Of a DNA stretch of 64,000 nucleotides, positions 7,903 through 16,008 are shown one piece after another. The DNA comes from Demequina gelatinilytica (GTDB lineage: Bacteria; Actinomycetota; Actinomycetes; Actinomycetales; Demequinaceae): assembly GCF_000971115.1 (NCBI RefSeq), contig NZ_BBLV01000004.1:181342-245341 (forward strand). The letters are read 5' to 3'. A program made the position numbers and the translations under genes. The first letter of the stretch is position 1. Each line of letters opens with the position of its first letter. A model generated the notes under the pieces. The model did no database searches. It was given only the letters and a program-made list of their open reading frames with translations, and was not told where the DNA came from.

Positions 7903-9207
7903 GTGTCCTTCCTGTCCCTTGTCGCCTCGCACCGCAACCGTGAGCTCGCCGTGCTCGAGCAGCTGCAGGTCGGTGCGGACACGCTCGCCTCGGAGCTGAT
8001 CGACGCTCACGGCGCCGTCGCCGGCGCGGTGGTGCTCCCCACGTGCAACCGCTTCGAGGTCTACATCGAGACGGACGACACCGAGGCCGCGCGGGACGCC
8101 GTGGTCGACGCGATCGCGCGCGCGAGCGCGCTGGACCGCGAGACCGTCGAGCAGGCGCTGGTCCCCTACGAGGACGACGACGCGATCCAGCACCTCCTTT
8201 CCGTCACCTCCGGCCTCGAGTCGATGGTCGTAGGCGAGCGCGAGATCAGCGGCCAGGTTCGCCGCGCGCACATCGAGGCGCAGAAGCGCCAGCAGATCAC
8301 CCCGCGTCTGGACCGTCTGTTCCAGTCCGCGCTGCGGACGTCTCGCGTGGTCGCGGCCTCGACGGGGCTCGGCACGTCCGGCCGCTCCGTCGTGTCCGTC
8401 GCGCTCGACCTGGCCGACGCGACCGTCGACTGGAACGGTGCGCGCGTGCTCATGATCGGCACCGGCGCGCTCGCGGAGACCGCGGTGGGGACGCTCCACG
8501 GCCGCGGCGCGCGCGTGGACGGCGTGTTCTCCCCCTCGGGGCGCGCGCAGGAGTTCGCGCTGCGCCACCGGATCGAGGCCGTCGAGCTCGACGGGCTCGA
8601 GCTGGCGATCCGCGAGGCCGATGTGGTGTTCGCCTGCTCCGGCGGCGAGTCCGTGGTGGTGACCCCGGCGCTCGTCGCGGCGGCGAGGCACGGCCTCGAC
8701 GCCCCGCTCACGCTGATCGACCTCGCGCTCCACCGCGACATCGCGCCCGGCGTCGGCGAGCTGCGCGGCGTGACCGTCATCGGCCTCGACGATGTCGGCT
8801 CCTCGGCCCCCGGCGAGTCCGTGGGCGCGATCGACGCCGCCCGCTCCATCGTCGCGCACGCCGTCGCGCGCTTCGGCGACGGCGAGACGGCGCGCTCGCT
8901 CGACCCGGCGGTGGTGGCGCTGCGCGAGCACGTGTTCGGGCTGCTCGAGCGCGAGGTCGCGCGCATCCGCCCTGGCGCAGGAGCGCCGCAGGAGGCCGTC
9001 GACCGCGCCGACGAGACCGAGGCCGCGCTGCGCCGCTTCGCCAAGACGCTCCTCCACACCCCGACGGTGCGCGCGCGTGAGCACGCGCAGGCGGGCGAGG
9101 CCTCGCAGTACCTCGAGGCGATCCGCGCGCTGTACGGCATCGACGTCGCCGTCCCGGATGACGCGTGCCCGGTCGCGGAGATCGACTCCGAGGCCTCTCA
9201 GGGCTGA
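7903..9207 (+). CDS. hemA: Glutamyl-tRNA reductase
   Basis: First committed enzyme of the C5 haem pathway: reduces Glu-tRNA to glutamate-1-semialdehyde. 434 aa. It has the nucleophilic cysteine in LPTCNRFEVY (about residue 48), the catalytic-domain motif GLESMVVGEREISGQ, a NADPH fold (MIGTGALAETA) and the C-terminal dimerisation helix region. GTG 7903 is the only sensible start; no Shine-Dalgarno precedes it, and CAGAAT 7 bases upstream suggests a leaderless mRNA. It is divergent from hemE, so both ends of haem synthesis share one control region. Confidence 0.94.
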   Translation: MSFLSLVASHRNRELAVLEQLQVGADTLASELIDAHGAVAGAVVLPTCNRFEVYIETDDTEAARDAVVDAIARASALDRETVEQALVPYEDDDAIQHLLSVTSGLESMVVGEREISGQVRRAHIEAQKRQQITPRLDRLFQSALRTSRVVAASTGLGTSGRSVVSVALDLADATVDWNGARVLMIGTGALAETAVGTLHGRGARVDGVFSPSGRAQEFALRHRIEAVELDGLELAIREADVVFACSGGESVVVTPALVAAARHGLDAPLTLIDLALHRDIAPGVGELRGVTVIGLDDVGSSAPGESVGAIDAARSIVAHAVARFGDGETARSLDPAVVALREHVFGLLEREVARIRPGAGAPQEAVDRADETEAALRRFAKTLLHTPTVRAREHAQAGEASQYLEAIRALYGIDVAVPDDACPVAEIDSEASQG

Positions 9208-9230
9208 TCACCTCCTCCCACACCGGCCAT

Positions 9231-9293
9231 TTAGGGAACGAGGCCGTTCCGAAATAGCCCCGGGATGCGCTAGGTTAGGTGGGCCTTACCCGC
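9231..9293 (+). promoter_or_regulatory. Upstream region of the siderophore importer: palindrome and possible IdeR/DtxR box
   Basis: GGAACG-AGGC-CGTTCC (9235-9250) is a perfect 6-bp palindrome that could be an operator or a weak hemA terminator. Bases 9275-9293 match the DtxR/IdeR iron-box consensus at about 12 of 19 positions by eye, within TAGGTTAGGT...CCTTACC. The placement, 40 bases before an iron-uptake operon, is what makes it credible; the match alone is modest. Confidence 0.45.
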
Positions 9294-9330
9294 GCACACG
9301 CCTGCGCACCACCCGAGCCTGAGGAGCCCG

Positions 9331-10326
9331 ATGCGCACGCGCGCCCTGATCGCGATCACCGCAGCAGCGGTGCTGGTCGTCGCGATCGCGCTGTCGCTCG
9401 CGATCGGCGCGCGCGCGATCGACCTGGGCACCGTATGGCAGGCCCTCACCGATCTCGACCCGAACGACCCGGAGCAGCTCATCGTCAGCGACCTGCGGGT
9501 CTCGCGCACGGTCATCGGGATCCTCGCGGGCGCGGCGCTGGGAGTGGCCGGTGCGCTCATGCAGGCGCTCACGCGCAACCCCTTCGCGGATCCCGGCCTG
9601 CTGGGCATCAACGCGGGCGCGTCGCTCGCGGTGGTGATCGCGCTGAGCACCGGTGTGGCGACCGGCTTCGCGGCACAGGTGCCCGTCGCCTTCGTGGGCG
9701 CGGGCGTGGCCGCGATCGTGGTCTACGCGATCGGCGCGCGCGGCGCGGCTGCGGGCGCCCCCGTCAGGCTCGCGCTCGCCGGCGTCGCCTTCACGGCGCT
9801 GGTGTCCTCCGTGACGTACGCGATCCTGCTGCTCAACGACCAGACCATGGAGCAGTACCGCCTGTGGGTCGCAGGGTCGCTGACCGGACGCCAGGACTAC
9901 GACGTGACCGCGCTCGCATGGATCGTCGCCGTCGCGATCGCCGCGGGGCTGCTCGCGTCGCGTCAGCTGCAGGCGATCGAGCTCGGCGAGGATGCCGCCC
10001 GCGCGCTCGGGGTGCGCATCGGCGCCATCCGTACGGTGATCATCGTCATCGTCACCCTGCTCGCGGGGGCGGCGACCGCCGCCGCGGGACCCATCGTCTT
10101 CGTCGGGCTCGCCGTCCCGCACCTCGCGCGCGCGCTCGTCGGCGCCTCGCTGCCGTGGCTGCTCGCGGTGAGCGCGCTCGGCGGCGCGGCGCTCGTGCTC
10201 GTGTGCGACGTCATCGGCCGCGTGGTCGCGCCCCCGGGCGAGATCGGCGTGGGCATCAGCACCGCCTTCATCGGAGGCCTCATCTTCGCGCTCATGGCAC
10301 GCCGCATGAAGGTGGTGGAGCTGTGA
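9331..10326 (+). CDS. Siderophore ABC transporter permease (FecCD family), first subunit
   Basis: 331-aa polytopic inner-membrane permease of a ferric-siderophore importer. The FecCD hallmark region VSRTVIGILAGAALGVAGALMQALTRNPFADPGLLGINAGAS is clear (residues about 55-95), and the cytoplasmic coupling segment LGEDAARALGVRIG lies near 225. ATG 9331 follows GAGGAG with good spacing. The stop codon overlaps the start of the second permease (GTGA), so the pair is co-translated to form a heterodimeric channel. The siderophore cannot be told from sequence. Confidence 0.9.
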   Translation: MRTRALIAITAAAVLVVAIALSLAIGARAIDLGTVWQALTDLDPNDPEQLIVSDLRVSRTVIGILAGAALGVAGALMQALTRNPFADPGLLGINAGASLAVVIALSTGVATGFAAQVPVAFVGAGVAAIVVYAIGARGAAAGAPVRLALAGVAFTALVSSVTYAILLLNDQTMEQYRLWVAGSLTGRQDYDVTALAWIVAVAIAAGLLASRQLQAIELGEDAARALGVRIGAIRTVIIVIVTLLAGAATAAAGPIVFVGLAVPHLARALVGASLPWLLAVSALGGAALVLVCDVIGRVVAPPGEIGVGISTAFIGGLIFALMARRMKVVEL

Positions 10327-11354
10327 GGATCCTCCGCATCGGACCGCTCGGCATCTCCACCCACCGGCGGACGTTCGCCGTGGGCCTGGTCATGCTCGTC
10401 GCGCTCGTCGCGCTCGTGATCTTCGCGCTCTCGAACGGGCAGTCGAGCATCACCATCCTCGACTCGCTCAAGGCCGCCGTCGGGATCCCCGTCGGCGCAC
10501 CGGCCGACTTCATCGTGGGCCAGGTCCGCGCGCCGCGCGCCCTGACCGCCGTCCTTGTCGGGGCGATGCTCGGGCTGTCGGGCGCGATCCTGCAGTCGCT
10601 CACGCGCAACCCGCTCGCCTCGCCCGACTTCATCGGCATCTCCATGGGCGCCGGCACCGGTGCGGTCGTCACGCTGTGGCTCATCGGCGCGAGCTCGCTG
10701 TGGGTCACAGCGGCCGGCGCCGCCGCGGGCGCGCTCGTGACAGCGGGGCTGATCCTGCTGCTCTCGTGGCGCCACGGCATCGTCCCGCTGCGGCTGATCC
10801 TCGCGGGTATCGGCATGGGCTTCGTGGCCAACGCGACCACGCAGTACGTGCTCACCCGGATGGACATGCACGAGGCCGGCAACGCCCTGGGCTGGCTCGT
10901 GGGCTCCGTCACCGGTCGCACGTGGACCCACGTGAGCGTGGCCGCGATCTGCCTCGCCGTGCTCCTCCCCGTGGTCCTATGGAACGCGCGTTCGCTCCGC
11001 ACCATGGAGATGGGCGACGATGCGGCGCGCGCGCTCGGGATCGCGGTCGGGCCTGCGCGCATGGCGCTCGCGCTGAGCTCCGTGCTGCTCGCCGCCGCCT
11101 CGGTCGCGATCACGGGTCCCATCGGCTTCATCGCCCTGGTCGCCCCCGCGATCGCGCTGCGCCTCACCCGCAACGCGGGCGTCACCCTGATCCCGTCCGC
11201 CCTCATGGGCGCGCTGCTGCTGCTCGCCGCCGACCAGGTCGCGCAGCTCATGCCCACCACCATCCAGCTCCCTGTCGGCGTCTTCACCGCCGCCGTGGGC
11301 GCGCCGTACCTGCTGTGGCTCGTGTGGCGCGCGTCCCGAGGAGGTCCCGCATGA
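10323..11354 (+). CDS. Siderophore ABC transporter permease (FecCD family), second subunit
   Basis: 343-aa partner permease. FecCD motifs: VRAPRALTAVLVGAMLGLSGAILQSLTRNPLASPDFIGIS (residues about 63-102) and the coupling helix MGDDAARALGIAVG (about 226-239). About nine to ten hydrophobic segments. GTG 10323 overlaps the preceding stop by 4 bases; no separate Shine-Dalgarno is needed. The next gene starts inside its stop codon (ATGA). Confidence 0.9.
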   Translation: MRILRIGPLGISTHRRTFAVGLVMLVALVALVIFALSNGQSSITILDSLKAAVGIPVGAPADFIVGQVRAPRALTAVLVGAMLGLSGAILQSLTRNPLASPDFIGISMGAGTGAVVTLWLIGASSLWVTAAGAAAGALVTAGLILLLSWRHGIVPLRLILAGIGMGFVANATTQYVLTRMDMHEAGNALGWLVGSVTGRTWTHVSVAAICLAVLLPVVLWNARSLRTMEMGDDAARALGIAVGPARMALALSSVLLAAASVAITGPIGFIALVAPAIALRLTRNAGVTLIPSALMGALLLLAADQVAQLMPTTIQLPVGVFTAAVGAPYLLWLVWRASRGGPA

Positions 11355-12145
11355 CCAGGCTCCAGACCCGGAAGGCCGTGATCGGCTACGGGGGCACGCC
11401 CATCGTCCACGGCGTCGACGTCGAGGTGCCCGACGGCAGGATCACCGCGATCGTGGGCCCCAACGGCTGCGGCAAGTCGACCCTGCTGCGCGCGTTGGTG
11501 AGGCTCCTGCCTGCGTCCGAGGGCACCGTGCTGCTCGACGGCGAGGACATCCACCGCATCCCCACGCGCGAGGTGGCGCGACGCGTGGGCCTGCTCCCGC
11601 AGTCGCCCATCGCGCCCGCCGGCATCACCGTCAAGGAGCTCGTGGCGCGCGGGCGCACCCCGCACCAGAAGGTGCTGCGCCCGTGGAGCGCCACGGATGA
11701 GATGGCGGTGACCTCGGCGCTGCACTCGACGCAGCTCACGAGCATCCAGGACGCCGTGGTCGACGAGCTCTCCGGCGGCCAGCGTCAGCGCGCCTGGATC
11801 GCGATGACGCTCGCGCAGGACACGCCGCTCATGATCCTCGACGAGCCCACCACATACCTCGACATCGCGCACCAGTACGACGTCATGGACCTGCTCCACC
11901 ACCTCAACACGCGCCAGGAGCGCACCATCGTCATGGTGGTCCACGACCTCCACCAGGCCGCGCGCTACGCGCATCACGTCATCGCGATGCGCGACGGCGT
12001 GGTGGCAGCCGCGGGCACGCCGCGCGAGGTCTTCACCGAGGAGCTCATCCGCGACGTGTTCGCGCTCGAGGCGCGCGTGCTCGAGGACCCCGTCACCGGC
12101 ACCCCCATGGTGGTGCCCGCGCACGGACCAGGCGGCGCGCGATGA
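11351..12145 (+). CDS. Siderophore ABC transporter ATPase
   Basis: 264-aa ATP-binding subunit that powers ferric-siderophore uptake. Walker A GPNGCGKST (about residue 36), signature LSGGQRQRAWIAMTLAQ (about 140), Walker B LMILDEPTTYLDI and the H-loop histidine in MVVHDLHQA. Sequence style is that of FecE/FepC (iron chelate) ATPases. ATG 11351 overlaps the permease stop by 4 bases. The binding-protein gene follows 89 bases later on its own ribosome site. Confidence 0.92.
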   Translation: MTRLQTRKAVIGYGGTPIVHGVDVEVPDGRITAIVGPNGCGKSTLLRALVRLLPASEGTVLLDGEDIHRIPTREVARRVGLLPQSPIAPAGITVKELVARGRTPHQKVLRPWSATDEMAVTSALHSTQLTSIQDAVVDELSGGQRQRAWIAMTLAQDTPLMILDEPTTYLDIAHQYDVMDLLHHLNTRQERTIVMVVHDLHQAARYAHHVIAMRDGVVAAAGTPREVFTEELIRDVFALEARVLEDPVTGTPMVVPAHGPGGAR

Positions 12146-12234
12146 GCCGCGCGCCGCACCCCCGATCGTCCCAACCGGTCGCGCACCCCGCGACGACCAC
12201 CAGCCCCGACACTGATCCCCACGAAAGGACCAGC

Positions 12235-13347
12235 ATGTTCACCACCTCCACCCAGCGCCGCGCCGGCGCGCTCGGCATGGCGGCCGCCGCCGCCCTCGCG
12301 CTCGCCGCGTGCTCGCCGTCCGAGACCGAGGACGAGGCCACCACCGGCGCCTCCGCGGAGCCCACCGCCGCGGAGACCACCGACGCGCCCGCGGCAGCCT
12401 TCCCGGTCACGCTCGACACCGTCATGGGCGAGGTCACGGTCGAGTCCGAGCCGCAGCGCGTGGTCACGCTCGGCTCGCACGAGCACGAGTACCTCTACGC
12501 TCTCGGCGTCGCGCCCGTCGCGGTGCCCGAGTCGTGGCAGGGCTATGCCAACGGCACCGGCCCGTGGGCCGAGGAGGACCGCCTCGCCGCGGGCGCGGAG
12601 CCCGAGCTGTTCGTGCCCGGCTCGACCACGTACGATGCCGAGCTGATCGCCTCGTTCGAGCCCGACCTCATCGTGGCGACCTACCCGAACCACACCATGA
12701 CGCAGGAGGAGTACGACCTCCTCTCGGGCATCGCCCCCGTGGTGACCCGCCCGGCCACCGACGCCGACGGCGCCGAGACCGCCGAGTGGAACGTCTCGCT
12801 CGCGGACGAGCTCACGCTCCTCGCCCAGGCCACCGGCACCACCGACGAGGCCGAGGCGATCATCGCCGAGATCGATGCGGCGTTCGCCGAGGTCCGCGAC
12901 GCGCACCCCGAGTGGGCCGGCATGACGTCGCAGGTGGGCGGCTTCTACGAGGGCCAGGCCTTCGTCTACAGCGCCAACGACACCCGCAACCAGTTCCTCG
13001 CGAACGTGGGCCTCGACGTCGCGTCGATCGAGGGCACCGACGAGGCCTGGATGCAGATCAGCGCCGAGCAGCTCGACGTCCTGGGCGACCTCGACTCGAT
13101 CGTGTGGCAGGTCGCGACCACGCCCGAGGCGCGCGACTCGCTCCAGTCGCTGCCGCTGTTCGACTCGCTGAACATCTCGCAGGTGGGCGGCAGCATCTGG
13201 CTGTCCGACCCGGTGCTCGAGGGCGCGTTCTTCGCGAACTCCCCCTCGTCGGTCTTCTACTCGATCGAGGCCTTCGTGCCGATGCTCGAGGCCGCTCTCG
13301 ACGGCGACCCCGCCACCGAGGTCGTGGAGTTCTCCTCGGAGGGCTGA
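12235..13347 (+). CDS. Siderophore-binding lipoprotein
   Basis: 370-aa extracellular substrate-binding protein of the importer, lipid-anchored. Positively charged N-terminus, hydrophobic segment and lipobox ALAAC (about residue 23), then an acidic, Thr/Ala-rich linker and a periplasmic-binding-protein type III fold (Fe3+-hydroxamate class; QRVVTLGSHEHEYLYALGV at the lobe start). ATG 12235 follows GAAAGGA. An in-frame ATG at 12142 would add 31 residues ahead of the signal peptide and is rejected. Last gene of the operon; a strong hairpin follows. Confidence 0.9.
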   Translation: MFTTSTQRRAGALGMAAAAALALAACSPSETEDEATTGASAEPTAAETTDAPAAAFPVTLDTVMGEVTVESEPQRVVTLGSHEHEYLYALGVAPVAVPESWQGYANGTGPWAEEDRLAAGAEPELFVPGSTTYDAELIASFEPDLIVATYPNHTMTQEEYDLLSGIAPVVTRPATDADGAETAEWNVSLADELTLLAQATGTTDEAEAIIAEIDAAFAEVRDAHPEWAGMTSQVGGFYEGQAFVYSANDTRNQFLANVGLDVASIEGTDEAWMQISAEQLDVLGDLDSIVWQVATTPEARDSLQSLPLFDSLNISQVGGSIWLSDPVLEGAFFANSPSSVFYSIEAFVPMLEAALDGDPATEVVEFSSEG

Positions 13348-13365
13348 TCACCGTAGCGCCGAGCG

Positions 13366-13399
13366 AGGCCCCGCTCACCTTCTCCGGTGAGCGGGGCCT
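13366..13399 (+). terminator. Terminator of the siderophore operon
   Basis: Perfect 14-bp stem AGGCCCCGCTCACC / GGTGAGCGGGGCCT with a 6-base loop, 19 bases past the binding-protein stop, ending in CTT. Confidence 0.85.
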
Positions 13400-13426
13400 T
13401 GTCACGTCGCCGAGCAGCCCCGGACG

Positions 13427-13464
13427 TGGACGGCGGACGATGCTCGCGCATCGTCCGCCGTCCA
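13427..13464. terminator. Terminator-like hairpin built from two inverted GGACGATGC motifs
   Basis: Perfect 17-bp stem with a 4-base loop (TCGC): TGGACGGCGGACGATGC / GCATCGTCCGCCGTCCA. It lies 23 bases beyond the PIN-PhoH stop on the minus strand. The stem contains the iterated motif described in the findings in both orientations. Confidence 0.8.
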
Positions 13465-13486
13465 GGTTCAGGACGCGGGGGCCGGG

Positions 13487-14854
13487 TCAGAGGTCGAGCC
13501 GCTCCAGCATGTCCGTCACCAGCGCCGCGACCGCGGAGCGCTCGGAACGCTCGAGCGTCACGTGCGCGAAGAGCGGGTGGCCCTTGAGCGCCTCGATCAC
13601 CGCGGCGATGCCGTCGTGGCGACCCACACGCAGGTTGTCGCGCTGCGCGACGTCGTGCGTGAGCACCACACGCGAGTCCTGCCCGATGCGGCTGAGCATG
13701 GTGAGCAGCACGTTGCGCTCGAGCGACTGGGCCTCGTCGACGATCACGAACGCGTCGTGGAGGCTGCGGCCGCGGATGTGCGTGAGCGGGAGCACCTCGA
13801 GCATCCCGCGCGCCATGACCTCCTCGACCACCTCGGAGGAGACCATCGCGCCGAGCGTGTCGAAGACCGCCTGCGCCCAGGGGTTCATCTTCTCGCCCGC
13901 GTCGCCAGGCAGGTAGCCGAGGTCCTGCCCGCCCACCGCGTAGAGCGGACGGAACACCATGATCTTCTTGTGGAGGCGGCGCTCCATGACGGCCTCGAGG
14001 CCCGCGCAGAGCGCGAGGGCGCTCTTGCCGGTACCGGCGCGGCCACCCATGGAAACGATGCCGATCGACTCGTCCAGCAGGAGGTCGATCGCGATCCGCT
14101 GCTCGGCGCTGCGGCCGTGGACGCCGAACACCTCCTGATCGCCGCGCACCAGCCGTACCGAGCCCTGCTCGGTGACGCGGCCGAGAGCGCTTCCGCGCGC
14201 GCCGTGGATGACCAGGCCCGTGTGCACGGGGAGGTCGGCCAGGTTCTCACCGGACAGCGCCGGATCGGGCGCGGGGAGCGACTCGTGCTCCCACAGCGAG
14301 GACATCTGCTCGTCGCTGATCTGGATCTCGCGCATGCCGGTCCAGCCCGACTCGACCGCGAGCTCCGCACGGTACTCCTCCGCCTCGATGCCCAGCGCCG
14401 AGGCCTTGACGCGCATCGGCAGGTCCTTCGAGACGACCACCACGGACTCGCCCTCGGCGGCCAGGTTGGCCGCGACCGCGAGGATCCTGGTGTCGTTGTC
14501 GCCCAGCCGGAAGCCCGACGGCAGCACCTCCTGGTCCGTGTGGTTGAGCTCGACACACAGCGTGCCGCCCACCTCGTTGACCGTGACGGGCTCGTCGAGC
14601 TTCCCGTGGAGGACGCGGAGGTCGTCGAGCATGCGCAGCGCGGATCGCGCGAAGTAGCCGAGCTCCGGGTGGTGCCGTTTCGCCTCGAGCTCCGTGATGA
14701 CGACCACGGGCAGGACCACCGCGTGCTCGGCGAAGCGCTTCATGGCGCGCGGATCCGAGAGCAGGACCGAGGTGTCGAGGACGAACGTGCGCACGTCCGT
14801 GGACTCGGCGTTCTCGATCGCGGTGGCGGGGACGGAGCGAGGCATGGTGGTCAA
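13487..14854 (-). CDS. PIN-PhoH fusion ATPase (PhoH2 family)
   Basis: 455-aa protein with an N-terminal PIN RNase-like domain ([16 protein letters not shown] at about 23, conserved acidic residues through KDLPMRVKA at about 145-155). A C-terminal PhoH ATPase domain follows: Walker [16 protein letters not shown] at about 270 and Walker [14 protein letters not shown] at about 370. The PhoH2 family is described as an RNA helicase/RNase. TTG 14854 has GGGAG five bases upstream; the alternative ATG 14845 has it 14 bases away, so the TTG is slightly preferred. A 15-bp palindrome lies about 60 bases upstream. Confidence 0.85.
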   Translation of the reverse strand: MTTMPRSVPATAIENAESTDVRTFVLDTSVLLSDPRAMKRFAEHAVVLPVVVITELEAKRHHPELGYFARSALRMLDDLRVLHGKLDEPVTVNEVGGTLCVELNHTDQEVLPSGFRLGDNDTRILAVAANLAAEGESVVVVSKDLPMRVKASALGIEAEEYRAELAVESGWTGMREIQISDEQMSSLWEHESLPAPDPALSGENLADLPVHTGLVIHGARGSALGRVTEQGSVRLVRGDQEVFGVHGRSAEQRIAIDLLLDESIGIVSMGGRAGTGKSALALCAGLEAVMERRLHKKIMVFRPLYAVGGQDLGYLPGDAGEKMNPWAQAVFDTLGAMVSSEVVEEVMARGMLEVLPLTHIRGRSLHDAFVIVDEAQSLERNVLLTMLSRIGQDSRVVLTHDVAQRDNLRVGRHDGIAAVIEALKGHPLFAHVTLERSERSAVAALVTDMLERLDL

Positions 14855-14910
14855 CAGGGCTCCCAGCGGTCTGGCCGCAGGGCGCCGATCGCCCTACGGC
14901 GTTCGGTTAC

Positions 14911-14932
14911 GTCGACATCGGTCCGATGTGAC
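14911..14932 (-). promoter_or_regulatory. Operator-like palindrome upstream of PIN-PhoH
   Basis: ACATCGG, one central base, CCGATGT: a perfect 7+1+7 palindrome flanked by GTC/GAC. Its position, about 60 bases before the PIN-PhoH start on the minus strand, suits a repressor or activator site. The protein that binds it is unknown. Confidence 0.4.
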
Positions 14933-15124
14933 GGCGTTGTGCTACCACGGTCCCGACGCTACGCCCGTTCCCCTTCCTCGCGGGAGACACGCCGCGGAAA
15001 GTTCACATAGATGTAACTCGCATCCCGCGCTCGGGCGTGTCCGTTTCGGGTTCCCCGGGCGGCCGACCAGCGACGATGCACGGAGCAGCGCTGCGCGCTC
15101 TCGCGAGACCGCTTCCCGCGGCCT

Positions 15125-15150
15125 GCGGCGTGTCGCGCGCGACACGCCGC
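15125..15150. repeat. 26-bp perfect palindrome sharing the core of the 99-bp repeats
   Basis: GCGGCGTGTCGC-GC-GCGACACGCCGC. The arm GGCGTGTCGC/GCGACACGCC is identical to the inner arm of the palindromic repeat family, but without the central loop or outer blocks. It lies 19 bases past the uppS stop and may act as its terminator. Confidence 0.75.
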
Positions 15151-15168
15151 GCACCGAAGGTCCGGCCG

Positions 15169-15933
15169 TCAGCGTCCGAGCCGGCGCTCGCGCTGCGAGA
15201 AGTCGCGCAGCGCGCGCAGGAAGTCGATGCGCCGGAAGTCGGGCCAGTACGCCTCGCAGAAGTAGAACTCCGAGTGCGCGCTCTGCCACAGCAGGAACCC
15301 GCCCAGGCGCTGCTCGCCTGAGGTGCGGATCACCAGCTCCGGGTCCGGCTGGCCCTTGGTGTAGAGGTGGTCCGCGATGTGCTCGACCGAGAAGCTCTCC
15401 GCGACCTCCTCGAGCGAGTGCCCGGCCTCGACACCGGCCTTGAGGAAGCTGCGGACCGCCTCCGCGATCTCGTGGCGACCGCCGTACCCGACCGCGACGT
15501 TGACGTGCAGCCCGTCGGCGGACGCGGAGCGGTCCACCGCCGCCGCGATCCGTGCCGCCGTGCCCTGAGGGAGCAGCGACGAGTCGCCCACGTGGCGCAG
15601 GCGCCACCGGCCGTCGTCCGCGAGCCGCTCGATCGCGGTGGCGATGATCTCGAGGAGCGGCGCGAGCTCCTGCGGATCGCGCGCGAGGTTGTCGGTGGAG
15701 AGCATCCACAGCGTCACCACCTCGACGCCGGCGTCCTGCGACCACTCGAGCACCTCGGTGATCTTGTCGGCGCCGCGCTGGTGGCCATGCGAGGCCGGGT
15801 TGCCGCTCTGCTTGGCCCACCGGCGGTTGCCGTCGAGGATCACCCCGATGTGCCGCGGCGAGGATCCGGTCCGCTTGAGCTCGCGCGCGAGGCGCTTCTC
15901 ATACGTCCCGTACAGGAGCGCGCTCAGGCCCAT
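15169..15933 (-). CDS. uppS: Undecaprenyl (polyprenyl) diphosphate synthase
   Basis: cis-Prenyltransferase that builds the C50-C55 lipid carrier for peptidoglycan. 254 aa. Catalytic-aspartate motif VILDGNRRWAK (near residue 32) and C-terminal SEFYFCEAYWPDFRRIDF are present. Two starts are possible: ATG 15939 and ATG 15933. AGAAGG abuts the first but is 6 bases from the second, so 15933 is preferred. Actinobacteria often have a long- and a short-chain paralogue; product chain length cannot be read from the sequence. Confidence 0.9.
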   Translation of the reverse strand: MGLSALLYGTYEKRLARELKRTGSSPRHIGVILDGNRRWAKQSGNPASHGHQRGADKITEVLEWSQDAGVEVVTLWMLSTDNLARDPQELAPLLEIIATAIERLADDGRWRLRHVGDSSLLPQGTAARIAAAVDRSASADGLHVNVAVGYGGRHEIAEAVRSFLKAGVEAGHSLEEVAESFSVEHIADHLYTKGQPDPELVIRTSGEQRLGGFLLWQSAHSEFYFCEAYWPDFRRIDFLRALRDFSQRERRLGR

Positions 15934-15987
15934 CGACATCCTTCTGACTTTGCGGCAACGGCTGCGACAACCGTACCTTGGCGCCAT

Positions 15988-16007
15988 AACCTACGGTATC
16001 GTAGGTT
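15988..16007. promoter_or_regulatory. 20-bp palindrome between divergent uppS and hemolysin III genes
   Basis: AACCTACG-GTAT-CGTAGGTT, perfect 8-bp arms, ends one base before the ATG of the hemolysin III gene. TATCGT inside it lies 6 bases before that ATG and could be a -10 box for a leaderless transcript. A protein bound here would block both the promoter and initiation. Confidence 0.45.
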
Positions 16008-16008
16008 C

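Larger units (their letters stand above)
14855..15168. other. Gap between uppS and PIN-PhoH
   Basis: 314 bases without a gene. It holds the palindrome ACATCGG-T-CCGATGT (14915-14929), a relatively AT-rich patch (about 15000-15018) that may hold the PIN-PhoH promoter, two spaced GACACGCC/GGCGTGTC blocks (14995-15043) and the 26-bp palindrome at 15125-15150. No ORF in it looks coding. Confidence 0.6.

Noticed and set aside
12142..12234. Upstream ATG start for the siderophore-binding protein
   Set aside because: It would bury the signal peptide behind 31 residues; ATG 12235 has the better ribosome site.
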